Source: Nocardioides scoriae
GTDB lineage: Bacteria; Actinomycetota; Actinomycetes; Propionibacteriales; Nocardioidaceae
Direction of reading: 5' to 3'
NCBI RefSeq assembly: GCF_900104965.1
Contig: NZ_LT629757.1
Coordinates: 1,302,001-1,366,000 of the forward strand
Length of the DNA stretch: 64,000 bases
Part shown: positions 50,083 to 60,907 of the stretch, piece by piece
Numbering within the stretch: position 1 is the stretch's first letter
Layout of the letters: every line of letters begins with the position of its first letter
Notes under the pieces: model-generated
The model's database searches: none
What the model saw: only the letters and a program-made list of their open reading frames with translations
What the model was told of the DNA's origin: nothing
Program-made: the position numbers and the translations under genes

Positions 50083-52206
50083 GTGACGACGACCCCCGGC
50101 GCTGCCCCCGAGCAGCGGGCCGACGCCGGACCCCTCGGGCGGACGGCCCTCGTGACCGCGGTGCTGCTCGCGCTGGTGGCACTGTCCGTGCTGCCTCCGC
50201 AGTGGGAGCTCGGCCGCGACATGTGGTGGCCGACGCTCGGGCTGAGCGCGGCGCTGCTCGTCTACCTCGGACGCCGCCGGTTCCCGGCCTGCCTCGTCGC
50301 GCTGACCGTGCTGCTGGCCCCCCTGCTGGCGCTGGCCTACGACCTGTCCCCCGCCACCGCCGTCGGCGCGACCACCACCGTCACCGCACCCGCCCTGCTG
50401 GCGGCCTGGCTGCTGGACCCCGGCGGCCGGGTCGGGGCGCTGCCGGCCGCCACCTTCGGCTCCCGCCGCTTCCACCTCGTGGTCCTCGGCGTCGGCCTGC
50501 TGTGCGCCCTGGTCGCCTACCCGTTCGTGGTCGGCACCCGGGGCAGCGGCGCCGCGCTGCCGGTCTGCGCGCTGGCCTTCGTCACCGCCGTCACCGCGCT
50601 GCTGGTCGTGCTCCCGCTGCTCTCGGCCCCGGGCCGGCGGGCGGCCGCGGCCGGGCGGGTCGAGCTGCTGGCCCAGCGGGCGGCGCTGGTGCTGGTGGTC
50701 GCGGCGATCTTCTGGCCCACCACCGGGGTGGGCCTGATCTTCCTGCTCTTCCCGGTGCTGGGGTGGGGCGGCCTGCGCGCCGGCCAGCGCGAGACCCACC
50801 TGCAGGTGTTCGGCACCAGCGTCGCGGCGTACGTCCTCACGCTGGCGGGCCACGGCCCGCTGGCCGCCGACCTCCCGGGCAACCTGCCGCCCGCCTTCTC
50901 CGACGTGACGCTGTTCCTGTTCATCGCCTCGCTGTCCTACCTCGTGGTGCCGCTGGCCCGGACCGTCGACCGGCTCTCGGCCGTGACCCGCCAGCAGGAG
51001 CGCTCGGAGACCACCGTCGAGCGGATGCTCGACTCCGCCACCCGCACGGTCTTCGTGGCCACCGACGAGCTCGGCCGGATGACGCACTACAACGACGGGG
51101 CGCACCAGACCCTGGGGTACGCCGCCGCGGACGTGCTCGGTCGCAGCCCCGTGATGTTCCACACCGCCGCCGAGGTCGCCCGCCAGGCCGCGCACTTCGC
51201 GACCCCGCCCGACCACACCGCCGTCGTGATGGCCCAGGTCGCCTCCCGGGAGCGACGCGACTGGGAGTTCGTGCGCCAGGACGGCGAGGTCCGGATGATC
51301 TCGCTGGAGCTCAACCAGATCACCGCCCCCGGCGGGCGGGTGCTGGGCTACATCGCCTCGGGCGAGGACATCACCGAGCGGCTGCGTGCGCAGGAGGCGC
51401 TGGTGACCGCCCTGGACCGCGAGCACCAGTCGGTGGTCCGCCTCCAGGAGGTCGACCACGTCAAGCAGGAGCTGGTCTCCAACGTCAGCCACGAGCTCCG
51501 CACGCCGATCACCAGCATCTCCGGGTACGTCGAGCTGCTCGCCGACGGCAGCCTGGGCGAGCTCAGCCCCTCGCAGCGCGACGCGGTCGACCGGATCGAG
51601 CGCAACACCGCGCGCCTGGGACTGCTCGTCGAGGACCTGCTGCTGCTGTCGCGGGCCGAGGCGCGCCAGCTCGACCTGGTGCAGGACGAGGTCGACCTGG
51701 TCGGGGTGGCCGGCGAGGCGGTGGAGCTGCTCGACGAGCTGGTCCGCAGCCGTGACCTGGCCGTCGCCACCACGCTGCCCGACGCGCCCGTCACCGTCGT
51801 CGGCGACCCGGTCGCCCTCGAGCGGGTGGTGACCAACCTGGTCAGCAACGCCGTCAAGTTCACCCCCGATGGGGGCCGGGTGGCGGTGTGCGTGTCCGCG
51901 GACGGCGGTGCCGGCGCCGGCGGTCCCCGGGCCGCGGTGCTCGAGGTCAGCGACACCGGGATGGGCATCAGCGAGGAGGACCAGGCGCAGCTGTTCACGC
52001 GGTTCTTCCGCGCGGCCGAGGCGACCGACAGCGCCATCCAGGGCACCGGCCTGGGCCTGAGCATCGTGCACGCCATCGTGGAGCAGCACGGCGGCGAGGT
52101 CGCGATCGCCTCGCAGCCGGGTGCCGGGACCACCGTCACGGTCCGGCTGCCGCTGGCGGCGCCGGAGGCACCCGGACGTGCCACGGGGCCCGTCACCTCG
52201 CGGTGA
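50083..52206 (+). CDS. Membrane sensor histidine kinase with PAS domain, copy 2
   Basis: 707 residues, the same architecture as the previous gene: about eight N-terminal helices (1-300), PAS (TVERMLDSATRTVFVATDELGRMTHYNDGAHQTLGY), HisKA (VSNVSHELRTPITSISGYVELL) and HATPase_c (NLVSNAVKFTPDGGR, DTGMGI, GTGLGLSIVHAIVEQHGG). The kinase modules are nearly identical to copy 1, while the membrane regions have diverged, suggesting different signals feeding similar partners. GTG 50083 has AGAGGAGG before it. Its stop codon lies inside the terminator hairpin. Confidence 0.9.
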   Translation: MTTTPGAAPEQRADAGPLGRTALVTAVLLALVALSVLPPQWELGRDMWWPTLGLSAALLVYLGRRRFPACLVALTVLLAPLLALAYDLSPATAVGATTTVTAPALLAAWLLDPGGRVGALPAATFGSRRFHLVVLGVGLLCALVAYPFVVGTRGSGAALPVCALAFVTAVTALLVVLPLLSAPGRRAAAAGRVELLAQRAALVLVVAAIFWPTTGVGLIFLLFPVLGWGGLRAGQRETHLQVFGTSVAAYVLTLAGHGPLAADLPGNLPPAFSDVTLFLFIASLSYLVVPLARTVDRLSAVTRQQERSETTVERMLDSATRTVFVATDELGRMTHYNDGAHQTLGYAAADVLGRSPVMFHTAAEVARQAAHFATPPDHTAVVMAQVASRERRDWEFVRQDGEVRMISLELNQITAPGGRVLGYIASGEDITERLRAQEALVTALDREHQSVVRLQEVDHVKQELVSNVSHELRTPITSISGYVELLADGSLGELSPSQRDAVDRIERNTARLGLLVEDLLLLSRAEARQLDLVQDEVDLVGVAGEAVELLDELVRSRDLAVATTLPDAPVTVVGDPVALERVVTNLVSNAVKFTPDGGRVAVCVSADGGAGAGGPRAAVLEVSDTGMGISEEDQAQLFTRFFRAAEATDSAIQGTGLGLSIVHAIVEQHGGEVAIASQPGAGTTVTVRLPLAAPEAPGRATGPVTSR

Positions 52207-52215
52207 CGGGCCCCG
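52184..52215. terminator. Terminator hairpin overlapping the kinase stop codon
   Basis: CGGGGCCCGTCAC (52184-52196) pairs perfectly with 52203-52215 over a 6-nt loop. The stop TGA (52204-52206) is in the right arm. The hairpin also lies 11 bases after the convergent aconitase gene and can serve both. Confidence 0.75.
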
Positions 52216-52225
52216 GGACGAGCGG

Positions 52226-55060
<2,835 letters not shown>

Positions 55061-55159
55061 GGTTCTCCTCGCGTTGCGTGTGGTGTCCGGTCCATCTTGC
55101 CCACGCGCCGTGGCGGTGGGAAGCGAAGGTGACCCTCACCCGGGGGTGTGCGGGACATT

Positions 55160-55177
55160 TATCTTGACGTCAAGATA
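55160..55177. promoter_or_regulatory. 18-nt perfect palindrome between acnA and aldo-keto reductase
   Basis: TATCTTGACGTCAAGATA, a flawless inverted repeat centred on ACGT, 100 bases before acnA and 50 before the reductase. It contains TTGACG on both strands, so it can cover the -35 of one or both divergent promoters. It is a strong operator candidate for a TetR- or GntR-class regulator that is not in this window. Confidence 0.75.
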
Positions 55178-55226
55178 CCACGGCGGGGGTGGCAGCGCCC
55201 CTGATGCGGGCGGCTAGCGTGGCCGG

Positions 55227-56255
55227 ATGCGCTACCGGACCCTGGGAAACAGCGGCTGCTCGGTCTCCGAGCTCTGCCTCGGCACGATGACCTTCGGGGC
55301 GGAGACGGACGAGGCGGGCTCCCACGCCCAGCTCGACCGCTTCGTCGAGTCGGGCGGCACGCTCGTCGACACCGCCGACGTCTACAGCGCGGGGGTCTCG
55401 GAGGAGATCATCGGCCGCTGGTACGCCGACCGCCCGGCCGAGGTGACCGACCGGGTCGTGCTCGCCACCAAGGGCCGCTTCGCGACGGCCTCCGAGCCCA
55501 ACGGCGTCGGCACCTCGACGCGCCACCTGCGCCGCGCCCTCGACGCCTCCCTGACCCGCCTCGGCGTCGACCACGTCGACCTCTACCAGGCCCACGCGTG
55601 GGACCCCCACACCCCGCTCGAGGAGACCCTGCGCACCCTCGACGGCTTCGTGCGCAGCGGCAAGATCGGCTACTACGGCTTCTCCAACTTCAGCGGCTGG
55701 CAGCTGACCAAGGCCGTCCACCTCGCCCGCGCCCTCGGCCTCGCCGCCCCCGTCACCCTGCAGCCGCAGTACAGCCTGATCGTCCGCGAGATCGAGTGGG
55801 AGGTCGTCCCGGCCGCCCTCGACGCCTCGATGGGCCTGCTCCCCTGGAGCCCCCTCGGCGGCGGCTGGCTGACCGGCAAGTACCAGCGCGACCAGCGCCC
55901 CACCGGCACCACCCGCCTCGGCGAGGACCCGGGCCGCGGCATGGAGGCCTGGGAGCGGCGCGGCACCGAGCGCACCTGGGCCGTCGTCGAGGCCGTCCAG
56001 GCCGTCGCCGAGGCCCGCGGCGTCTCGATGGCCCAGGTGGCCCTGTCCTGGGTCACCGACCGCCCCGGCGTCACCTCCACCATCCTCGGCGCCCGCACCG
56101 TGGAGCAGCTCGAGGACAACCTCGGCGCCGCCGACGTGCGCCTCACCCCCGAGGAGACCGCCCGCCTCGACGACGCCAGCGACCTCCACGCCACCGACTA
56201 CCCCTACGGCTCCCTCGGCATCGACCAGCGGTCGCGGGAGCTGGCGGGCGGGTAG
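55227..56255 (+). CDS. Aldo-keto reductase
   Basis: 342 residues. Catalytic tetrad and NADPH motifs: GTLVDTADVYSAG (Asp/Tyr), VVLATKGRF (Lys), VDLYQAHAWDP (His), WSPLGGGWLTGKY, and TSTILGARTVEQLEDNLGA. It resembles the YajO/perakine reductase-like AKR group that reduces small aldehydes and ketones. TAGCGT (55215-55220) plus six bases before the ATG indicates a leaderless transcript. Divergent from acnA with a shared palindrome. Physiological substrate unknown. Confidence 0.92.
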   Translation: MRYRTLGNSGCSVSELCLGTMTFGAETDEAGSHAQLDRFVESGGTLVDTADVYSAGVSEEIIGRWYADRPAEVTDRVVLATKGRFATASEPNGVGTSTRHLRRALDASLTRLGVDHVDLYQAHAWDPHTPLEETLRTLDGFVRSGKIGYYGFSNFSGWQLTKAVHLARALGLAAPVTLQPQYSLIVREIEWEVVPAALDASMGLLPWSPLGGGWLTGKYQRDQRPTGTTRLGEDPGRGMEAWERRGTERTWAVVEAVQAVAEARGVSMAQVALSWVTDRPGVTSTILGARTVEQLEDNLGAADVRLTPEETARLDDASDLHATDYPYGSLGIDQRSRELAGG

Positions 56256-56270
56256 GCGCGCGAGGCCGGC

Positions 56271-56358
56271 CCGCGGTTTCCCAAGGTCCCCTGGGGTTCC
56301 GCGTCGTCCGGACGTGCCGCACGTGACGCGCCGTACGCCGGGTGCCGTGTGGTCGGAC
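56271..56358. repeat. Left 88-nt inverted repeat flanking the nuclease-like gene
   Basis: It begins CCGCGGTTTCCCAAGG and ends GGTGCCGTGTGGTCGGAC. Its reverse complement matches the sequence at 57399-57486 with 73 of 88 identities and no gaps. The outer 33 nt are themselves a degenerate palindrome. It starts 15 bases after the aldo-keto reductase stop. Confidence 0.85.
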
Positions 56359-56427
56359 GACCGGGCACGGGGCCGGCCCTGTGGACGGCCGTTGGCCGCA
56401 CCGGCCCTCCGGCGTCAGGGTCGGGGG

Positions 56428-57390
56428 GTGCCGCATCGCTGGGAACCCACCGCCCCCTGGCCCACCGACCTCGTGCGACCGGTCGCGGTCGACCCGCTCG
56501 GGGTGGCCGGACCGACCAGGCGCGAGGCCGCCGGACCGTACTGGGTGCGTACCTCGACCGCCCGCTACGTCCCCGCCGACACCGACCGGACACGCGCCGA
56601 GCAGCGGGTCCTCGAGCAGGCCGAGCGGCTGCCACCTGCGGGAGCCGTCACGGGCTGGGCGGCGTGCCGGGTGCACGGTGCGGCCTTCTTCGACGGTCTC
56701 GCCGACGACGGGCGGACCCGCCTCCCGGTCCCGCTCGCCGTGGGGCCGTCGGGACGGCTGCGCGGTGACCCCGGGGCCACGGCCGTGCACCACGTCCTCC
56801 TCCCGTCCGACCGTGCTCACCTCCACGGCATCGCGACGGTCGTGCCGGTGCGGGCGGCGTACGACGCGGTCCGGCTGGCCGCGGGGCCGCGGGGCGCGGT
56901 GGTCGCCCTCGACATGGCCCTGGCCGCGGGGCTGACCACGCTCGAGCAGCTCGCGGCGTACGCCGACCAGCAGCCGCGCGACCGCCGGACGGTGCTCCGC
57001 GCCGCCGGGTTCGCGACGCCGCACAGCCGGTCGCCCCGCGAGAGCCGGCTGCGGCTGGCGTGGCTCCTCGATGCCCGCCTGCCCGCGCCCCTGGTCAACC
57101 CCACCATCCGCGACCGGGCGGGTCGGTTCCTCGGGATCGCCGATCTCCTCGACCCCGTGGCCGGGCTGGTCGCGGAGTACGACGGGGCCGACCACCGGAC
57201 CTCGCGCCGTCAGGCCGCCGACCTGGGACGGGAGGACCGGCTGCGCCGGGTCGGGCTCGAGGTGGCGCGCTTCTCGGGGCCCGACCTCGCCGACCGGGCG
57301 CTGGTGGTGCGACGGCTGCTGGAGGCCCGCGCCCGGTGCCGCTTCGACGGCGACCTCGACCGGGCCTGGGTGGCGATCGCGGCCAGCTGA
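56428..57390 (+). CDS. AbiEi/DUF559-like protein with PD-(D/E)XK-type C terminus
   Basis: 320 residues. N-terminal 170 residues are arginine-rich with a winged-helix-like region (AEQRVLEQAERLPPAGAVTGWAACRVHGAAFFDGL), as in AbiEi-antitoxin-domain proteins of actinobacteria. The C terminus, GIADLLDPVAGLVAEYDGADHRTSRRQAADLGREDRLRRVGLEVARFSG, follows the DUF559/Vsr-type nuclease pattern with D, E-x-D and downstream R/E residues. No toxin partner is adjacent. CAGGGT (56416-56421) six bases before GTG 56428 indicates a leaderless start; a GTG at 56314 lies in the left repeat. The gene is enclosed by 88-nt inverted repeats. Confidence 0.7.
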   Translation: MPHRWEPTAPWPTDLVRPVAVDPLGVAGPTRREAAGPYWVRTSTARYVPADTDRTRAEQRVLEQAERLPPAGAVTGWAACRVHGAAFFDGLADDGRTRLPVPLAVGPSGRLRGDPGATAVHHVLLPSDRAHLHGIATVVPVRAAYDAVRLAAGPRGAVVALDMALAAGLTTLEQLAAYADQQPRDRRTVLRAAGFATPHSRSPRESRLRLAWLLDARLPAPLVNPTIRDRAGRFLGIADLLDPVAGLVAEYDGADHRTSRRQAADLGREDRLRRVGLEVARFSGPDLADRALVVRRLLEARARCRFDGDLDRAWVAIAAS

Positions 57391-57398
57391 GGGCCACT

Positions 57399-57486
57399 GT
57401 CCGACCGCACGGCACCTGGGGTACGGCGTGTCGCGTGCGGGGCGTACGGACAGCGCGGTTTCCCAGGGGCCCCTGGGAAACCGCGG
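57399..57486. repeat. Right 88-nt inverted repeat with a 32-nt perfect palindrome
   Basis: Reverse-complement copy of 56271-56358 (83 percent identity by eye). Its outer part contains a perfect 32-nt palindrome at 57454-57485, whose half is CGCGGTTTCCCAGGGG. This is also a strong bidirectional hairpin between the convergent nuclease-like and YjbR genes. It starts nine bases after the stop codon of the enclosed gene. Confidence 0.85.
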
Positions 57487-57493
57487 GTCCCCC

Positions 57494-57841
57494 TCACACC
57501 GGCAGCCGGTCCCCCCGGGCGAGGGCGAGCTCGGGAGGGGCGGTGAGGCGCCAGGCCTCGAAGACCAGCTCGGCGAGCTCGGAGCGCTCGACGCCCTCGA
57601 GGTGGACCACCACCCAGCCGAAGCCGCCGGCGGTGAACTGCACCTCGAACACCTCGGGGCGCTCCCCCACCAGTGCGGCCTGCTCCACCAGGGTCTGCTT
57701 GAGGCCGACGGTGCGGGTGGGCTCCCACAGGTAGCCGAAGGTGCGGCCCGCCACCTGGATCACCCGGTAGCGGGCGTTCTGGTGGACGACCACGTCGTCG
57801 AGCTGCGCGACGAGGGCGAGGGCGTCGTCCGTGGTGGGCAT
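57494..57841 (-). CDS. MmcQ/YjbR-family protein
   Basis: 115 residues. The YjbR/CyaY-like fold pattern is visible: RTFGYLWEPTRTVGLKQTLVEQAALVGERPEVFEVQFTAGGFGWVVVHLEGVERSELAELVFEAWRLTAP. Conserved residues W-V-V-V-x-L and the C-terminal helix with the YK/RLTAP motif support the family. Members are described as DNA-binding, but the role is unknown. It ends eight bases from the right inverted repeat. ATG 57841; GAGACT lies five bases upstream on its strand. Confidence 0.82.
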   Translation of the reverse strand: MPTTDDALALVAQLDDVVVHQNARYRVIQVAGRTFGYLWEPTRTVGLKQTLVEQAALVGERPEVFEVQFTAGGFGWVVVHLEGVERSELAELVFEAWRLTAPPELALARGDRLPV

Positions 57842-57894
57842 GCCTCAGTCTCCACCGCAGCGCCCGAGTGGTGACGGCCCATCGGCAGCTCTGG

Positions 57895-58074
57895 GCCGTC
57901 TCGCGCAGCGACGAGGTGGTCGGCGTTCCTTGGGGCGAGGTCGAGGTCGAGGTCGGGGTCGTGCAGGACCGTGACGATGGCAGTGCCACGCGCCCGGTCG
58001 AGGTCGTTCACCAGGTCCCGCACGTCGGCGCCCTGCGCCAGACCTATCGCTCGCAGACACGTCCAGCCCGACAA
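57895..58074 (-). pseudogene. Decayed fragment of an ABC-transporter ATPase (FecE/HmuV-type)
   Basis: The minus strand reads LSG...CLRAIGLAQGADV, then VRDLVNDL-x-RARGTAIVTVLHDPDL, then APRNADHLVAARDG. This follows the order of an iron-siderophore ABC ATPase around its signature (LSGG...RA-LAQGADV), the helix before the H-loop (VRDLV), the switch His in VLHDLNLA and the ADHLVALRDG end. The Walker B and D-loop between ADV and VRDLV are missing, the signature is broken, and a GAGGTC triplication inserts extra DL residues. No start or Walker A is seen. It is a relic of a lost or moved transporter operon; the rest of 57842-58167 holds no gene. Confidence 0.6.
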
Positions 58075-58167
58075 CCCACTCCGGTGACGACGACCACGTC
58101 GCGTCCCGGCGGCCCGACCCTCCACCCGCCCCTCAATCGACGGCCTCGACTCGGCGCGACCCCGCGA

Positions 58168-59673
58168 CTAGAAGCCGAGCAGCTTCCCGATGGCCGAGAA
58201 GAAGGTGTTGAACGTCCTGGCGACGGGGTTGGAGGGTCGCTCAGCACTCGACTTCTGCCAGAAGAACGGGTGCGGCCCCGTGAACTCGTCGACGACCAGG
58301 TCGGTCTTGCCCCACAGGTAGCCCCAGCGGCTCTCGGTACGGCGCACCCGGATGCTCGTGCGGGAGTCAAAACCCATGACCAGGTGCTGGTCCATCCGCG
58401 TCGGACCGCCGTCGGGCACCACCGAGACCACGTCGCCGCTGCCCTGGACGATCAGGCTGCCGGTGCCGGCGAACATGACGTACCGCACCTGCCCCGTCGC
58501 GAGAGCCTGGATGCCCCACCGCCACCTCTTCGTCAACCGCGGCGACCCGATGACGCCCACGACGTGCTTGGGGTACATCACCAGTCCCGGGTGCCTCTCG
58601 AAGTCGATGCGCATCAGGTAGGAGTCAGAATCGTTGGGCGCTGCCAACGTCACCGGCGTCCCGTCCCGCTCGCCGATGACGTGGCTGAGCCCGTAGAGCC
58701 CGGCCGCGAAGCTGATGAACGGAGACCTCGGTGAGTAGAGGAGCCGACTGCCCACCCGCCCCGGGACGGAGCGCACGTGCTCCGACCGCACCGACAGGGC
58801 TTCGCCGGCTCCCAACCGAGCCGAGAGGGTCCGCACGGCGGGAGACGTGCTGATGCGAGCCGAACCGTGGTCCGATTCGTCCTCCAGCTCGATGGGTGCG
58901 CCCGCGCGGGCGACCAGCGGCATCAGCACGAAGTAGCTGAGGAGACGGAGCAGGCCGGGCAGGAGGATCGCGAGCGCAGCAGCCATCGCCAACCACTTCC
59001 ACGACCCTGCCCACAGCGAGACCACTCGCCCCGACCAGGAGTTCTCGTCGGCCCGCAAGCTGCGTTCCTCTGCACGTGTCCGGGCGAGGTCCGACTCCGT
59101 GCTGTCGAGACGTCGCTCGAGGTCAGGCCGGTCGGACTGCTCACCCAGCCGGTCCAGCTTCTCGGTGCTGGTGAGCTTCCCGTCACGCAGCGTCCCCAGC
59201 CGGGCCTGAGCCTCGTCTCGGGTCGCCTCGGCGGTCTTCAGCGCCGCGTCCGCCTCGTCCAGAATTGCCTGCGCGGTCGCGCAAGGGTTGGGGCCGACAG
59301 GCAGCCGCTCGGGCAGCGAAGCAAAGAACCCACAGGCGTCGTCCCGCTGGCCTTGCTTGTCGCTCACCTCCGACTTCCCATCAACGACCTCGCGGCGGGT
59401 CGTCTCGAACGTCTGCTCGGCGCTCGCCCGGACCCGCTGCACCGTGGCGTTCCGCGCCGCTCCGACCTCCGTCCGCTGGATCGTGAGCTCACGCTCCAGG
59501 CTGCGTCGTTCCTCCACCACCTGCACCAGGCGGTCCCGACCTGCCTCGGCCTCCCGGAGTGCGGGCACGAGGGCTGACATCAGCAGGAGCACGAGGAACA
59601 GCGAGAGCAGCAGGGCCACGAACAGGCCCGCCTTGCGCAGTGCGAACCCGAAGATCGACGAGAGCAGGCGCAC
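58168..59673 (-). CDS. Coiled-coil membrane protein with AIM24-like C-terminal domain
   Basis: 501 residues. TM1 (about 13-38) is followed by a charged coiled-coil region (40-210) with two cysteines (114 and 131), TM2 (about 225-252), then a globular C terminus. The latter has SLIVQGSGDVVSV, HLVMGFDSRTSIRVRRT and VVDEFTGPHPFFWQKSS, which resembles AIM24-domain proteins (G-x-G-D-V, a H-LVA-x-D, and FTGPG-x-x-LQ segments). The coiled coil would be outside and the C terminus inside. GTG 59673 has TACCAT seven bases upstream. Codon use is a little more AT-rich than neighbours, compatible with transfer. Function unknown. Confidence 0.7.
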   Translation of the reverse strand: MRLLSSIFGFALRKAGLFVALLLSLFLVLLLMSALVPALREAEAGRDRLVQVVEERRSLERELTIQRTEVGAARNATVQRVRASAEQTFETTRREVVDGKSEVSDKQGQRDDACGFFASLPERLPVGPNPCATAQAILDEADAALKTAEATRDEAQARLGTLRDGKLTSTEKLDRLGEQSDRPDLERRLDSTESDLARTRAEERSLRADENSWSGRVVSLWAGSWKWLAMAAALAILLPGLLRLLSYFVLMPLVARAGAPIELEDESDHGSARISTSPAVRTLSARLGAGEALSVRSEHVRSVPGRVGSRLLYSPRSPFISFAAGLYGLSHVIGERDGTPVTLAAPNDSDSYLMRIDFERHPGLVMYPKHVVGVIGSPRLTKRWRWGIQALATGQVRYVMFAGTGSLIVQGSGDVVSVVPDGGPTRMDQHLVMGFDSRTSIRVRRTESRWGYLWGKTDLVVDEFTGPHPFFWQKSSAERPSNPVARTFNTFFSAIGKLLGF

Positions 59674-59704
59674 GGGCGTGATGGTAGAGGTGGGGAGGCC
59701 GCAG

Positions 59705-60907
59705 TCAGGCGGGGACGAGCAGCGCCACGCACTCCACGTGCTGGGTCATCGGGAACAGGTCGAAGGCGCGGAGCGCGTCGAGGCGGTAGCCCTGCTCGGC
59801 GAAGTAGGCGACGTCGCGGGCCAGGGCGGCCGGGTCGCAGGCGACGTAGACGACCGCGCGGGGGGCCAGCGCGGTGAGGTGGCGCACGACCTGCCGCTTG
59901 GCGCCGACCCGCGGCGGGTCGAGCACGACGACGTCGGCGGCGCCGACCCCGTGGTGCAGCGCCCGGTCGACGCGGCCGGTGACGACCTCCGCGGCCGGCA
60001 CGTCGGCCAGGTTGCGGCGCGAGAGCCGGGACGCCGCGCCGTCGCCCTCGATGGCGACGACGGAGCCCTCGGGCCCCACCTCCTGCCCGAGGTACGCCGC
60101 GAACAGGCCGACCCCGGCGTAGAGGTCGAGCACCCGCTCGCCCGGCTGCAGCGCCGCCAGCTCGAGCACGGTCTCGACCAGGAGCCGGGGCGCCTCGACG
60201 TGGGGTTGCCAGAAGCCGTCGGCGGCGACCTCGAAGGTCCGGGTGCCGGCGTACGTCGTGACGGTCTCGGTCACCGTCGGGGCCGCGGCCCCCGAGCCGC
60301 CGGAGCCGGCCCGGCGGTCCAGGCCGGTGGACACGGTCACGACCGCCTCGGGCGACTGGATCAGGCAGTCCTCCACGGCCACCACGTCGTGGGAGCGGTG
60401 CGAGCGCAGGCCGACCTGGTCGTCGGGCAGCGCGACGTACTGCATCCGCGAGCGCCACCGCTGGCCGTCGTCGACCCCGCCGGCCCCACCGACGGGGACG
60501 GGCTCGACGACCACCTCGCGGTCGATGCCGGCGAGCCGGGCGAGCTGCTCGGAGACGACCGCGCCCTTGAGGCGGCGCTGGGCGTCGAGCGAGGCGTGCT
60601 GCGAGTCGCAGCCGCCGCACGCGCCGGGGCCGGCGTACGGGCAGGGCGGGACGACGCGGTCGGGCGAGGCGTCGAGCACCTCGACGGCGTCGCCGCGCAG
60701 GAACCGGCCGTCGTCCTCGGTAACCTCCACGACCACCCGCTCCCCGGGCAGGGCGTGGCGCACGAAGACGACCAGGCCGCCCTCGGAGACGCGGGCGACG
60801 ACGTGGCCGCCGTGGGCGACCGGGCCGGCCACCAGCTCGAGCCGGTCGCCGACGGCGGGACGACCGGCCTCGGGCACGGCCGGGGCGGTGCCCTCGGGGG
60901 CGCTCAC
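59705..60907 (-). CDS. TRAM-domain 23S rRNA/tRNA (uracil-5-)-methyltransferase, RumA/TrmA type
   Basis: 400 residues. N-terminal TRAM barrel (residues 15-75), then an iron-sulfur Cys cluster (CPYAGPGACGGCDSQH with a later Cys in EDCLIQ), SAM motif VLDLYAGVGLFAAYL, and catalytic VACDPAALARD with the Cys nucleophile. It forms 5-methyluridine in RNA. GTG 60907 overlaps the stop of the KimA-like transporter gene. The order methyltransferase-APC-TrkA-TrkA also occurs in Mycobacterium (Rv2689c-Rv2692). Confidence 0.88.
   Translation of the reverse strand: MSAPEGTAPAVPEAGRPAVGDRLELVAGPVAHGGHVVARVSEGGLVVFVRHALPGERVVVEVTEDDGRFLRGDAVEVLDASPDRVVPPCPYAGPGACGGCDSQHASLDAQRRLKGAVVSEQLARLAGIDREVVVEPVPVGGAGGVDDGQRWRSRMQYVALPDDQVGLRSHRSHDVVAVEDCLIQSPEAVVTVSTGLDRRAGSGGSGAAAPTVTETVTTYAGTRTFEVAADGFWQPHVEAPRLLVETVLELAALQPGERVLDLYAGVGLFAAYLGQEVGPEGSVVAIEGDGAASRLSRRNLADVPAAEVVTGRVDRALHHGVGAADVVVLDPPRVGAKRQVVRHLTALAPRAVVYVACDPAALARDVAYFAEQGYRLDALRAFDLFPMTQHVECVALLVPA

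Noticed and set aside
56314-56427. GTG 56314 as start of the nuclease-like gene
   Set aside because: This would translate the left inverted repeat; CAGGGT six bases before GTG 56428 supports the shorter protein.
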